Shown: positions 15,334 to 25,063, counted from the first letter of the stretch. The stretch is 64,000 bases of DNA from Pseudobutyrivibrio sp. 49 (GCF_900100545.1 NZ_FNDP01000017.1:1-64000); one strand, 5' to 3'. Numbers and translations are program-made. Notes: generated by a model not told the origin, from the sequence alone.

Positions 15334-15615
15334 TATAATAAATTATCTCTCAAAAGAGACTTCTCTTATCGAAGCATAAGGATTAATACATGATATTTTA
15401 TCAGGTATATTATCGAGATTTATATTATTATCAACGGTTATTCTTGTATATATAGTAAATCTCATATTAAAAAAAGTAGGCCCTACTCGATAGATTGTTA
15501 TTTTTATAATAATTGTACAATTCATAATTTCTACATAATATTGCCACAAAAATATGTTATTAGTGATAATGCGCGCAACAAAAATTATATTTAGTTTCAT
15601 AAAAGGAGGAAAACA

Positions 15616-16650
15616 ATGAGAAAAGTGAGAATGATATCCCTGTTAATGTGCCTTTTTCTACTTGGTTCAGTTGCTAATGCAAATGAGCTAGAAACTATAA
15701 GTAATGATGAAGATTGTTTGAGTATCGAATTTGAGGATGAGGCTATAGATTCCCTTGAATTAGAAGCAGTTAATGATGCAATTAATGAAGATAATAGCTT
15801 ATTACCCGAAAACGACTTCGATAATGAATATTTTGACTATACTATTGATGCAGTTCAATCAAATTCCACCTTTGTAGACAACTACGAAGATAATGATACA
15901 ATGGCAAAAGCTTATGACTATTCTCGAACTGAACCTGTAAGTACCACTATACGAGCAGCGGGTTCGTTATATTCATTAGGAATGCGAACGGGTGGTTTAT
16001 ATTCTGCGTCGGATGAAGATTGGTTTAAAGCAAGATATAGTTCAGGTGATAGAATATTTATAGATCTTAGAAATATAGGAAAAAAGAATATTAACATAGC
16101 TTTATATAATAGTAGTGGTTCAGAAATATGGGATTCTAAAAAAATATCTAAATTTAATGGGTGTCCCGAAAAATACTATAACTACTACGTACCTAGCACA
16201 GATACGTACTATATTAAGATTTATACCTTAGGTGATTTACCAGAACCTAATTACTATTTTTATTTCGGCCTTAAAGAAAACCAAAAATTTAATTATCGTA
16301 TACAGATGGAAGCCTCTACAATAACCCCTTCCACAACCATTAGTACAGGAACTACAGATTTTAGAAATTTCTTTCCTAGAAGCGCAAGCGCTATTAATAT
16401 GACATTGACACCTTATATTATCACTTCTTCAGGATTAGTTCGTTTACAAGAAATGGCTGTTGAGATTAATGGTCAACAATATTCAACTCGTGATGAAGAT
16501 GGTAGAATACCTATTGGCGGTGCTGATTTATATGGCAGATGTTCATTAGAAGGTAGACTCCAATCTGGAAGATGTGGTATTGCGTCTTGGGCACCTCAAG
16601 CGTATGGATCGTTCCGTTGTGATATGGCACCATACCCTGGAAATGAATAG
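15616..16650 (+). CDS. Secreted protein with PPC-like beta domain
   Basis: A 344-aa protein behind AAAGGAGG. Signal peptide residues 1-23. An acidic segment (about 25-90) is followed by a pre-peptidase C-terminal-type domain (about 95-235): NYEDNDTMAKAYDY..., ASDEDWFKARYSSGDRIFIDL, and a YYVPSTDTYYIKI strand. The C-terminal 100 residues have two Cys and no recognised domain. PPC domains usually help fold or dock exported enzymes; no enzyme domain is present here. The next gene starts 12 bp downstream. Confidence 0.7.
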   Translation: MRKVRMISLLMCLFLLGSVANANELETISNDEDCLSIEFEDEAIDSLELEAVNDAINEDNSLLPENDFDNEYFDYTIDAVQSNSTFVDNYEDNDTMAKAYDYSRTEPVSTTIRAAGSLYSLGMRTGGLYSASDEDWFKARYSSGDRIFIDLRNIGKKNINIALYNSSGSEIWDSKKISKFNGCPEKYYNYYVPSTDTYYIKIYTLGDLPEPNYYFYFGLKENQKFNYRIQMEASTITPSTTISTGTTDFRNFFPRSASAINMTLTPYIITSSGLVRLQEMAVEINGQQYSTRDEDGRIPIGGADLYGRCSLEGRLQSGRCGIASWAPQAYGSFRCDMAPYPGNE

Positions 16651-16662
16651 GAGTATGTATTT

Positions 16663-17697
16663 ATGGCTGCAATATATGATGTTAATAGGCAAAGTCTGTG
16701 GGTGCATTCTAATTCAGGGCAGGGGAAATTAAATTACACAATTAAAAACGATAAAGCTGTCTTTTGTAATAGTAATGTCGATACTAATGGTTATGATTCT
16801 TTAGATGCAACAAGCCGAATATCTTATTACGATATTCAAGATATTGATGTAAGGGCATGTTCATTTGATGATTTTTGTAAAGTTATGCAATTTGCCAAAG
16901 ATAGCTATAGTTCCTTTTTATATGATAGCGATTTACTTTTGAGTTTTAAAGAAGACTTCTCTGATAGCAAAATGAACGATTTTTATCAGTTTTTTGAGGA
17001 GTATAGATTAGAATGTGCTCATAATGGAGATATGAAATTGTATCATAAAATTGTTCCAATAGTACAAGCATGTTACAACATGATTCAAATTACAGATCAT
17101 GAAATATCATCTGAGTTAACGGAAGATGGATATTTTAAAACAAATATTTTTAACGATGAATGTTGCTTAGGCTGTTATGATTCATATTACTTAGGTGATG
17201 AAATATTTGATTTTGGTGGGACATGCTATCGTGTAACAGCTCAATATGATATAGAGTCATCTGACAAAAATCCAGTAATTGATGTTTATCTCACAGACTT
17301 CATTTCGGGAGAAAAATTAAAAGGAACCTATATCGTTGATATCAATTCAATTGATTTAAAATGTGCCACCCCATTAGAAGTATTTGCTTATTTAAGTTAT
17401 AAGGAATCAATAGATGATGCCAACTGGGAATCAACCAATAATATTGATAGCAATTTTAAATTGTTGTTTGATAGTGGTGCATTGAATGTAGATAGTCTGA
17501 GCGATTTTACTGATAAAACGTTAAACCTATATACTGCTATTAAGGATACGACAAAGAAATTAACAAATTCACAGCCTTATTTGAATAAGAATATAGATTT
17601 TGAGATATATAAAAAGAACTTAACAAAAGAGTATATTGAAAAATGTCTAAAATTATGCGAGAACATTTTAATGGCAATTGATAGTGATGAAAGTTAA
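16663..17697 (+). CDS. Unknown protein sharing a block with the 405-aa family
   Basis: A 344-aa protein with no signal peptide, acidic and Cys-containing. Residues about 205-245 (IDVYLTDFISGEKL... then SIDLKCATPLEVFAYLSYKES) align with the IDVHVNDVDVESASDMEMFAYLTYQG block of the 405-aa proteins, so it is a probable distant relative. It lacks the structured leader of those two genes and is instead co-transcribed with the PPC protein. Function unknown. Confidence 0.6.
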   Translation: MAAIYDVNRQSLWVHSNSGQGKLNYTIKNDKAVFCNSNVDTNGYDSLDATSRISYYDIQDIDVRACSFDDFCKVMQFAKDSYSSFLYDSDLLLSFKEDFSDSKMNDFYQFFEEYRLECAHNGDMKLYHKIVPIVQACYNMIQITDHEISSELTEDGYFKTNIFNDECCLGCYDSYYLGDEIFDFGGTCYRVTAQYDIESSDKNPVIDVYLTDFISGEKLKGTYIVDINSIDLKCATPLEVFAYLSYKESIDDANWESTNNIDSNFKLLFDSGALNVDSLSDFTDKTLNLYTAIKDTTKKLTNSQPYLNKNIDFEIYKKNLTKEYIEKCLKLCENILMAIDSDES

Positions 17698-17710
17698 TAT
17701 GTATAAAAAA

Positions 17711-17745
17711 AGCGGGGAGTTCAATCAGAGCTCCCTCCTTTTTTA
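17711..17745. terminator. Terminator between convergent genes
   Basis: A GC-rich hairpin (GGGAG...CTCCC, 17,715-17,736) with T6 on the right and A-run on the left. It serves the unknown gene and the convergent sigma-factor gene. Confidence 0.75.
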
Positions 17746-18417
17746 TAAGATTTTACCGTCATTCATTCCATCCCTCAATGTAGCCAAAGCCTGATCTTCA
17801 ATTATTTTAATGTACTTTTCTGTCAAATGAAAATACGCGGCGGTTTCGCTGATACTTTTGCATTCTAATGCGCCCAAGCCATAGTGATAAGCAAGCAGCC
17901 TTCTTTGGCGAGCAGGTAAACGCTTCAATCGATTGTACATCTTCTCAAGCATTACATGAAGAACTGCAAGTCTTGCGGTGGGGTCAAATTCTGCAGAAGG
18001 AACTGTTTCTGTGATATGAACATCAAATTCATTGTTAGAATAATCTTCATCCAAGAAAACTAATGACATTCCAGATTCAATGATTCTATTCTCAAATGCT
18101 GAGATACCTTTTCTGCACAAGTCTGTCATTGCATTCTTAACAATTGTGTAGGCATAGGTAGAAAACTTTGTGTTATTGGACTCATCATAAGTCTGCGCGG
18201 CTCGAAGCATTGCAATTCTACCTTCTTGTATGATATCGTCTTTTTCAATTCCGCCCCAGTGATTTAAATCTAAATCATAGGCAACTTCCATACTACCTGC
18301 CAGCCCAACAATAAGAGCTTCATTTTCCATTAGAAGTTGAGTTTCAGCCAATAAATCATTATTCCTTATCAAGCTACAAAGCTTTCTATTGTGTTGGTCT
18401 TTATCAATATTTTCCAT
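17743..18417 (-). CDS. Sigma-70 family factor of IE-B
   Basis: A 224-aa protein. Region 2 (about 50-110: EKDDIIQEGRIAMLRAAQTY, then FSTYAYTIVKNAMTDLCR) and region 4 (about 165-215: LPARQRRLLAYHYGLG, SISETAAYFHLTEKYIKIIE) are both present; region 3 is replaced by a short linker. Such element-borne factors in Firmicutes switch on excision or mobilization genes. Its start overlaps the stop of the XRE regulator gene, so the pair is translationally coupled. A degraded copy of its 3' end is at 15,183-15,262. Confidence 0.85.
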   Translation of the reverse strand: MENIDKDQHNRKLCSLIRNNDLLAETQLLMENEALIVGLAGSMEVAYDLDLNHWGGIEKDDIIQEGRIAMLRAAQTYDESNNTKFSTYAYTIVKNAMTDLCRKGISAFENRIIESGMSLVFLDEDYSNNEFDVHITETVPSAEFDPTARLAVLHVMLEKMYNRLKRLPARQRRLLAYHYGLGALECKSISETAAYFHLTEKYIKIIEDQALATLRDGMNDGKIL

Positions 18418-19274
18418 TACATTTCTTTCCCTATATCCATAAGTGTTGGGGCTATCTGAGATATAGCCGACTCTACACGAGCTTTATTCTCTGGCGAGAG
18501 TGAAGATGCTTTCTCTACAGAAGTATTCATTGCTTTAATAATGATTTCCTTCTTTTGTTCTTCTGATAAATCTTTTATATTTGGAATTTTGGCAGCCTCA
18601 GATTTCACTGTATCAAGAATGTCGTAATAAATGACTTTCTGTTCCTTTTGATATTCACTAACTTCATCAGTAATCTTATTTTGAATTTCCTTTACAGCCC
18701 CCATGAGTTGCCTTTGGATTCTATCAAACTCATAAGTGTTAGCAGGAACCTTTGCATGTTTGAATTGCTTCTTTAAATCCTGGATATCTTTATCATCTTT
18801 TGGAAGCTCGCCAGTATTTTGATATTCCAAAATCATATCATAGTTGAAATCCATGAGGGCATTCTGAGCCTTTAACAAGTCAGAAACTGCTCCAGAAAAG
18901 TAAGTCGCCATCATCTTAGTTGCCACAGCAAATTTGTTATTTATAAGAAGTTCATTGATAACTCTGGCATCTACTTTTCCTGTATAGAGATTCTTTGCAG
19001 CTTCAACACTTAGTCCTAACTCACCAATGTCGTAGTAAGTCTTTTCTGGTGTATTTGAAATTCCAAGAATGTAATCTACTGATACATTGTAAAGTTTGGC
19101 TAACTTCAAAAGTACATCACTGTTGATACTCTTTATTTCCCCACGTTCAATTCTTCCATATCTAGAACGATCTACTTCAATCGTATCTGCCAGTTTATTT
19201 CTTGAATAGCCGTGTTCCTCTCTAAGTTCTCTTAATCTTTCTTGAAGATTACCTGGTAAACGTTCACTCATCAA
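18417..19274 (-). CDS. XRE-family regulator with long helical C-terminus
   Basis: A 285-aa protein. HTH_3 domain residues 8-65 (LRELREEHGYSRNKLADTIEVDRSRYGRIERGEI). The rest is helical and Lys/Glu-rich, without a recognised protease or sensor domain. It is probably the element repressor. It is divergent from the mobilization genes across a 356-bp region that contains oriT, and is co-transcribed with the sigma-factor gene. It is organised like the XRE protein of IE-C (32,794-33,615). Confidence 0.8.
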   Translation of the reverse strand: MMSERLPGNLQERLRELREEHGYSRNKLADTIEVDRSRYGRIERGEIKSINSDVLLKLAKLYNVSVDYILGISNTPEKTYYDIGELGLSVEAAKNLYTGKVDARVINELLINNKFAVATKMMATYFSGAVSDLLKAQNALMDFNYDMILEYQNTGELPKDDKDIQDLKKQFKHAKVPANTYEFDRIQRQLMGAVKEIQNKITDEVSEYQKEQKVIYYDILDTVKSEAAKIPNIKDLSEEQKKEIIIKAMNTSVEKASSLSPENKARVESAISQIAPTLMDIGKEM

Positions 19275-19463
19275 TACATTTCTCCCTACTAAAAATATCT
19301 TTAAAAATCATAGCATAGGTGATGCAAATATGCATCAATATCACCCTCGAAATTCAAATTAGAGCCTAAAAAATGCAGTAACAAAGCAAAACAGAGGTAT
19401 TGCCATTTTCACTCGTAACATTAAGTAGAAGGATGAAAATCCAAAGTCGAAGTGCCACTCAAT

Positions 19464-19491
19464 CCCTTACTTTTAAGTAAGGGCGCACTTC
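19464..19491 (-). other. oriT: Predicted oriT (MobQ/RSF1010 type)
   Basis: A perfect 20-bp palindrome-like repeat (19,464-19,483) is followed by CGCACTTC. On the minus strand this gives AAGTGCGCCCT, the nick-site core known from RSF1010-type MobQ plasmids; the expected cut is between 19,484 and 19,483. It lies about 140 bp before the DUF3847-mobA/L genes. Further hairpins follow (19,494-19,512 and 19,515-19,560). Confidence 0.7.
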
Positions 19492-19630
19492 TATACCTCT
19501 TCAAGAGGTATGTGCGTTTTGCCTTCGCAAAAGTCTTCCCGACTTCGTCGATTTTGCGTTCGCTATCGCTCCGGGATTGCAGGCAATCGTGCAAGACACT
19601 ATTAACAAAAATCTGAAAGGAACCAATATT

Positions 19631-19984
19631 ATGGAAAACAAAGAAACGATTGTAGAGGGCTATACTATTAGCTCCAAACTAACAAAAGCACTATCAGATT
19701 ATGAAAAAGCTGAGGCTATTCATCAAAAAACGCTAAAGCGTTGTGAACAGCTTGAGCACAAAGTCACTTTACTAGAAAACAGAATTGAATATCAGAAGAA
19801 GCAGGAAAGAAAACGAAGAACACACAGGCTATGCACAAGAGCAGGTCACATTGAATCACTTCTTCCTGAAACAAAAGAGCTAACAGATAACCAGTTCATG
19901 GCATTCTGTGATGCTCTTTTTTCTTATCCGAAGATGAAGGAACTTGTCAGCAAACTACTAGCCAAAGTAAAGGAGGAAAACTAA
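19631..19984 (+). CDS. DUF3847 mobilization-associated protein
   Basis: A 117-aa protein starting at ATG 19,631 behind AAAGGA. It has an N-terminal coiled coil, then the DUF3847 signature RRTHRLCTRAGHIESLLPE...LTDNQFMAF. These proteins sit just before MobA/MobL relaxases on Firmicute elements and probably act as accessory oriT-binding proteins, by analogy with MobC. The relaxase start overlaps the region of its stop codon. Confidence 0.8.
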   Translation: MENKETIVEGYTISSKLTKALSDYEKAEAIHQKTLKRCEQLEHKVTLLENRIEYQKKQERKRRTHRLCTRAGHIESLLPETKELTDNQFMAFCDALFSYPKMKELVSKLLAKVKEEN

Positions 19985-21472
19985 ATGGCACTTTATCATT
20001 TTCATGTATCTCAAGTTAGTCGAGGAAAAGGACAAAGTTGTTTGGCAAGCGATGCATATATTACAGGAACAAGACTCATTGATGACTACTATGGCGATGT
20101 CCATGATTACACCAAAAAGCAAGGCGTGCTCTTTACAGAACTTCTACTTCCTGATTATGCGCCAGAAAGATTGCATGACCGTGAAGTATTATTTAATGAA
20201 CTTGAAGTAATTGAAAAACATCCTAAAGCGCAACTGTGTTACTCCTTTGATTTTTCTCTCCAAAATGAATTGAGTTATGAAGAAAACTTAGAAATTGCCC
20301 AAAAATTCATTAAGGAAAATTTCTTATCAAAAGGAATGATTGTAGATTATGCAATTCATAATCCAGATAAACATGGCGGCATCCCAAATCCACATGTTCA
20401 CATGCTCATTCCCATACGCCCTCTTAATGAAGATGGAACCTGGGGAGAAAAACAAAAGCGAGAATATCTTATTGATGAGAATGGCGAAAGAATTAAAAAG
20501 CCAAATGGCAAATATGATTTTAAATCTGTACCGACAACTGACTGGGGAGATCCTGAAACGCTTGATGCCTGGAGGAAAGCTTATGCAGATATCTTTAATA
20601 AGGCATTTGAAGAAAAGGGACTTGATTGCAAAATAGACCATCGTTCTTATTCAGCGCAAGGACTTGAGCTACTTCCAACTATTCATGAAGGACCTCAGGT
20701 AAGAGCAATGGAAGCAAAGGGGATTAAAACTGAAATCGGTGATGAGAACCGCAGGATAAAGGCTTTTAATGAAATGATTAAAAAGCTATCTACAAACCTT
20801 ATTGATATATTTGAATGGCTCTCAAATTTCATAAAAGAATGTCATAAGCAAAAAATATACGTTCCATCACTAGGTGAGCTTGTTTCTGATTATTATGACA
20901 AGCGCTATATCAATGCATGGAGTAACAAAGCAAAGGTAAAAAATTTAAAAGAAAGAGCTGCTGTGATATTTTTCTTATCCCAAAACAACATTAGCACTTT
21001 TGAAGAACTTAAGGATTTTGTTCATGCATCATATGGAAAAGTTAATGAACTTCAGGAGGATATTTCAGAGATTGATAAAAAGATTTCTAAAATCAATGAT
21101 GCATTTCGCTATCGTCAAATGTTGGCTGAAACAAAACCTATCTATGACAAGCAGTTTTCTTTTCGTTTAAAGAGGAACCAAGAGAAGTATGTGGCTGAAC
21201 ATAGAGATGCACTTGATAAATATCATTTAGCCAAACGAATGCTTGATAATTATTGGTACGGCAGAAAGCCAAACTGGGAAGTTGCAAAAATTAATTTAAG
21301 CAATCTTGAGAAATCTAAATCCCAAAAGCAACAACTTTATAAAGACTGCAAGGTAACAGCTAGTGAAGCCTATAAGATAAGAAAGATTGCAGAAGAAATG
21401 ATTAAAAAGCCTGCGACTAACATTCCGGTTCATCAAGTAACTAAAAAACGCAAATACGAATTAGGTCGATAG
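19985..21472 (+). CDS. mobL: MobA/MobL family relaxase
   Basis: A 495-aa protein. The first 210 residues are the relaxase domain: MALYHFHVSQVSRGKGQS, a tyrosine-containing segment, and the metal-binding NPDKHGGIPNPHVHMLIPI (three His) at about 123-141. It nicks oriT and leads the strand to the recipient. The C-terminal half is coiled coil and positively charged. It is encoded immediately after the DUF3847 protein; the primase gene follows 12 bp downstream. Confidence 0.9.
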   Translation: MALYHFHVSQVSRGKGQSCLASDAYITGTRLIDDYYGDVHDYTKKQGVLFTELLLPDYAPERLHDREVLFNELEVIEKHPKAQLCYSFDFSLQNELSYEENLEIAQKFIKENFLSKGMIVDYAIHNPDKHGGIPNPHVHMLIPIRPLNEDGTWGEKQKREYLIDENGERIKKPNGKYDFKSVPTTDWGDPETLDAWRKAYADIFNKAFEEKGLDCKIDHRSYSAQGLELLPTIHEGPQVRAMEAKGIKTEIGDENRRIKAFNEMIKKLSTNLIDIFEWLSNFIKECHKQKIYVPSLGELVSDYYDKRYINAWSNKAKVKNLKERAAVIFFLSQNNISTFEELKDFVHASYGKVNELQEDISEIDKKISKINDAFRYRQMLAETKPIYDKQFSFRLKRNQEKYVAEHRDALDKYHLAKRMLDNYWYGRKPNWEVAKINLSNLEKSKSQKQQLYKDCKVTASEAYKIRKIAEEMIKKPATNIPVHQVTKKRKYELGR

Positions 21473-21484
21473 GAGGAATAACAA

Positions 21485-22102
21485 TTGAATTATTTTACGG
21501 AGATCAAGTCAGCTGTTTCCATTGAGGAAGCCGCTTCTTTTTATGGTATCAACTACAACAATAATAAAATGTGTTGCTGTCTTTTTCATAAGGATAGACA
21601 CCCTAGTATGAAGCTTAATAAAGATTATTACTACTGCTTCAGCTGTGGAGCACATGGTGATGTAATTAACATTGTCCAACAGCTTTACAACTTAAGTCCT
21701 ATTGATGCTGCAAAGAAAATCTGCTTAGACTTTAACTTAAATCCCAAGAGCGATAGTTATAGCTATTCATCAATAGTAAAAGAAAAGAAAAAGGAAATTG
21801 AACACAAGAAGGAACTTGAAAGAGCATTTGCGAAGAATCGTCGTGATGCTCTTTTTATTTTGCATGAGTATCACGGTCTACTTCTTAAATGGAAAAGAGA
21901 ACTAGTTCCAGATGATATGAATCTTGATAATGCAAATCCTCTTTTCCTGGAAGCACTCAATAACTTTGACCGTATCGATGCAATGATTGATGAGCTGACC
22001 TACGGAACAATGAAAGAACAAATTGACTTTATTAAAACATTTGACAAGGAGGTTTCTAAAATTGAAAAACGAATCACTGAATTTAAGTCCGCAGGATACT
22101 AA
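21485..22102 (+). CDS. CHC2 zinc-finger primase-like protein
   Basis: A 205-aa protein starting at TTG 21,485, 8 bases after AGGAGG. CHC2-type zinc finger at residues about 29-62 (C..FHKDRHPSMK...YYCFSCGAHGDVINIVQ), as at the N-terminus of DnaG. No TOPRIM or polymerase domain follows, only a helical region. It probably acts with the VapE-like helicase, whose gene overlaps its 3' end by 41 bp. The pair is also present in IE-C. Confidence 0.8.
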   Translation: MNYFTEIKSAVSIEEAASFYGINYNNNKMCCCLFHKDRHPSMKLNKDYYYCFSCGAHGDVINIVQQLYNLSPIDAAKKICLDFNLNPKSDSYSYSSIVKEKKKEIEHKKELERAFAKNRRDALFILHEYHGLLLKWKRELVPDDMNLDNANPLFLEALNNFDRIDAMIDELTYGTMKEQIDFIKTFDKEVSKIEKRITEFKSAGY

Positions 22103-23444
22103 AGTGCTTGAAGCACTCTTTAAAAGCAACGGATATACACTAATAACAGATACAGATGAATCCGAAGAATGGACATCAAAGCTTGAACAGGATGCTAAAG
22201 GGAAAATCAAGCAGACAAATAATAACTGCACCTTAGTGATGGAAAATGATTCTCTTTTGGCAGGTGCTATTAAGAAAAATGAGTTAAGTGGAGGCATCGA
22301 TATTGTTAAAGATCTTGGTTGGAACAGGAACGGAAAATCTCTTACAGACACAGATATAGATAACATCATCATTTATCTGGAAAGGAACTATGATCTTCAC
22401 GTAGACAGAATGATAGAACGTGCTATCAGAGTTGTTGCAAATCAGAATTCCTATAACCCAATAAAAGATATGTTAAATGGTCTTAAGTGGGATGGAAAAC
22501 CAAGACTTGAAAAAGCTCTTAGTCATTTTCTGGGAGTAGAAAAGACACCTATAAACATAGAGGCTTTAAAGCTATTTATGTTTGGCGCAATAGAAAGAGT
22601 CTTTAATCCAGGCTGCAAGTTTGAATACATGCTTTGCCTTGTTGGTGGACAGGGAGCAGGAAAATCTACATTCCTTCGTTTTTTAGCAATGTATGATAAC
22701 TGGTTCTGCGATGATATCAAGCAGCTTAGTGATAAGGAAGTATTTGAAAAACTTCAGGGACATTGGATTATAGAGATGCCTGAGATGACAGCTATTCTAC
22801 ATGCTAAATATGTTGAGGACACTAAGGCATTCCTAAGCAGGCTATCTGACACATATCGAGCTCCATATGATAAGTATGCACAGGACCATCCAAGAATATG
22901 TGTATTCGCAGGTTCATCTAACACCATTCAATTTTTACCACCTGACAAATCTGGTAACAGACGATTCATTCCAATAGAAGTTCATATGGAAAAAGCTGAA
23001 ACTCATATCTTGGAGAATGAAAATGAATCCAGATATTATTTCGCTCAGATGTGGGCTGAAGCCATGGAGATATATAGAAGTGGTAACTACAAGCTTGCAT
23101 TTACAAAAGAACTTCAAAAGGAGCTTGTAAGGCTTCAGTCAAAATATACACCTGAAGATCCTATGGAAACTGCAATACTAAATTTCATAGAAGAAAATCA
23201 GCCTGAATACGTTTGTGCAAAGATGCTATATGTGGAAGCTTTAGGCAATAGCCCGTATTCATCCACAGCGTCATGGGAATCTAAGGCTATAGGCGAAATA
23301 ATGAATCAGAAATGTCCTGATTATAGGAATATTGCAAGCCATGTATTCAAAGACTATGGCAAGCAGCGAGCCTGGGTTAATACAAAAAAGCCTGATTTTA
23401 AACCAATAACTGATGATGAGGAGAAGGAACTACCTTTTAAGTAG
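22062..23444 (+). CDS. VapE-family P-loop replication protein
   Basis: A 460-aa protein. TTG 22,062, 9 bases after AAGGAGG, is chosen because it matches the start region of the IE-C homologue; a start 13 codons upstream lacks a ribosome site. Walker A GGQGAGKST at residues 195-203, in the virulence-associated E domain (about 100-330), with a DKSGNRRFIPIEV sensor segment. Such proteins act as helicase or primase partners in element replication. The C-terminal domain ends in an acidic tail. A structured leader follows, before the integrase gene. Confidence 0.85.
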   Translation: MKNESLNLSPQDTKVLEALFKSNGYTLITDTDESEEWTSKLEQDAKGKIKQTNNNCTLVMENDSLLAGAIKKNELSGGIDIVKDLGWNRNGKSLTDTDIDNIIIYLERNYDLHVDRMIERAIRVVANQNSYNPIKDMLNGLKWDGKPRLEKALSHFLGVEKTPINIEALKLFMFGAIERVFNPGCKFEYMLCLVGGQGAGKSTFLRFLAMYDNWFCDDIKQLSDKEVFEKLQGHWIIEMPEMTAILHAKYVEDTKAFLSRLSDTYRAPYDKYAQDHPRICVFAGSSNTIQFLPPDKSGNRRFIPIEVHMEKAETHILENENESRYYFAQMWAEAMEIYRSGNYKLAFTKELQKELVRLQSKYTPEDPMETAILNFIEENQPEYVCAKMLYVEALGNSPYSSTASWESKAIGEIMNQKCPDYRNIASHVFKDYGKQRAWVNTKKPDFKPITDDEEKELPFK

Positions 23445-23476
23445 ACCTCCTCCTTTTTTGTTGCCCTTTTTTCATA

Positions 23477-23613
23477 GAGCAACAGATAAACGGATAAACA
23501 GACAAAACTAAACATTTTGATTTTCATAAACAATGATTCTTTTTTTTGGAAAATCGCTGTTTATGTGTTGCTCGGAGTAGTTAAGCCTTTGTCGGCTTGC
23601 TGCTCCTTTTTTT
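23477..23613 (+). promoter_or_regulatory. Long-range stem plus terminator leader of the IE-B integrase
   Basis: A 15-position stem (23,477-23,491 with 23,559-23,573, one mismatch) encloses a 67-base AT-rich loop. It is followed at once by a terminator hairpin (23,574-23,606) and T7, then the integrase ribosome site. IE-C has the same layout (28,691-28,808) with a 15-position stem in which positions 2 and 4 have swapped base pairs. This is covariation, so an RNA structure controlling integrase readthrough is likely. Confidence 0.7.
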
Positions 23614-23629
23614 ATTTGGAGGAGGATAC

Positions 23630-25063
23630 ATGAAGCAAAAAGGAAAAAATATTGAGATTATTAAACTAATGTACAAACTTCAAGCTGATGTAGAGAGCTT
23701 GAATTCAGAGATTAATCTAGGTATCATTGATGCAAGCGGTGCTAGAGATGAATTAGAACTATTGAACATTAAACAACAGAGGTTACGTGATCAGCTGGTC
23801 TTTTCAAATCATGTAACAAATGATGGACAGCCACGTAACATCAAGCATCACACACCAACCGCAGGTGATCCGAAGGATTACTATATCACCATTATGGCTG
23901 ATGGTAAGAGGATTAAAGCTGTAAGCTACGATAAGCTTATCGACAAGCTTTACAACTACTATGCCGAAGGCTTGTTGGACTTTTCAGTTAAATCAGTATT
24001 TGAAGCTGCTCTCAAAGAAAAGGCAGCTACTGAGAATCCGAAGCCTAGAACTATAGAAAAGAATAAAGGGGATTTCAACAGATTTATCAGTGAAGTCTTT
24101 GCCAAAAAAGATATAAGAGCTATTACTGAGATTGATTTGAAGAAATACATCCAGGAATGGGTTACTGAAACACATCCCAAGCAGAAAACTTTTCTTAGTT
24201 TCAAGGGCATTCTCAATTTAATCTTTGAATATGCATTTATTCATAAGATAATTGTAGAAAATCCTGTCAGCTACATTAAAAACAGACCTTATATGAAGTC
24301 ATGCGATACTTCTAAAGCTAAATCTGAAGAAAAGATTTTCTCTCCTGAGGAAATCCAGATGCTAAAGGATGAAGTAAGAAATCGTATTGGCTCAAGTACT
24401 AAGCGTTATGGTGATTATTACATCAATGGCTATGCTATGTTATTTGCTATTGAAACTGGTGTTAGAGTTGGTGAATTGTGTGCGCTAAAGTGGGAGGATA
24501 TCCACGAAAACTATATCCACATTCATGCTCAGCAATTATTTCAAAACGTAGATGGTAAAAAGGAAGTATATTATGCTCCTTACACCAAAAACGAGAAAGG
24601 CATATCTGAGGACGGAAGACAGTTTCCACTTACTAATGCTATTGCATCATTACTTGGTGAAATCAAGGAAATGCAAAAGAAACTAGGGATTGAATCAGAA
24701 TTTATCTTCTGCAATGAAGATGGAAGATGGATTATTGAAGAAGCCTACACATCATTTCTTCGTAGACTATGCCGTTCAAAAGGACTTACCGTAACTAATA
24801 ACCACGCTTTTCGCATGTCCCTTAATTCAAATGTGTTAATTCCAATGGGAATATCTGTAGCTGATAGAGCTGCTATGTTAGGACATTCAATTGAGACTAA
24901 CTTGAAGTACTACAGCTATGCACAGAAGGATTATCTAGAAGATGTGAAAGCAAAACTGGATGCGATGGGTACAACACCTCAGGGAACACCTGGGGGTCAC
25001 CCAAAAATCGTTCCTTTCGCAAAAAAAGAAAGTCCAGAAAGCTTGAATTATCAAGCATTCTAG
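23630..25063 (+). CDS. int: Tyrosine integrase of IE-B
   Basis: A 477-aa protein starting at ATG 23,630 behind GGAGGAGG. Same family and length as the IE-A integrase, with catalytic R (TGVRVGELCALKWED), HAFRMS, MLGHS and Y in LKYYSYA. A C-terminal extension of about 30 residues is absent from IE-A's enzyme. This tail is encoded by the arm-type site (24,981-25,002) and by the tRNA terminator hairpin (25,031-25,066), so coding, recombination and termination signals overlap. The stop lies 15 bp from the tRNA 3' end. Confidence 0.95.
   Translation: MKQKGKNIEIIKLMYKLQADVESLNSEINLGIIDASGARDELELLNIKQQRLRDQLVFSNHVTNDGQPRNIKHHTPTAGDPKDYYITIMADGKRIKAVSYDKLIDKLYNYYAEGLLDFSVKSVFEAALKEKAATENPKPRTIEKNKGDFNRFISEVFAKKDIRAITEIDLKKYIQEWVTETHPKQKTFLSFKGILNLIFEYAFIHKIIVENPVSYIKNRPYMKSCDTSKAKSEEKIFSPEEIQMLKDEVRNRIGSSTKRYGDYYINGYAMLFAIETGVRVGELCALKWEDIHENYIHIHAQQLFQNVDGKKEVYYAPYTKNEKGISEDGRQFPLTNAIASLLGEIKEMQKKLGIESEFIFCNEDGRWIIEEAYTSFLRRLCRSKGLTVTNNHAFRMSLNSNVLIPMGISVADRAAMLGHSIETNLKYYSYAQKDYLEDVKAKLDAMGTTPQGTPGGHPKIVPFAKKESPESLNYQAF
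24981..25002 (+). repeat. IE-B arm-type site inside the integrase gene
   Basis: Nearly repeats 9,855-9,876 at the other end of IE-B. It encodes the QGTPGGHP part of the integrase tail. Confidence 0.6.

Noticed and set aside
15343-15600. 85-codon minus-strand frame in the IE-B spacer
   Set aside because: No ribosome site on that strand; the AAAGGAGG here belongs to the plus-strand gene at 15,616.
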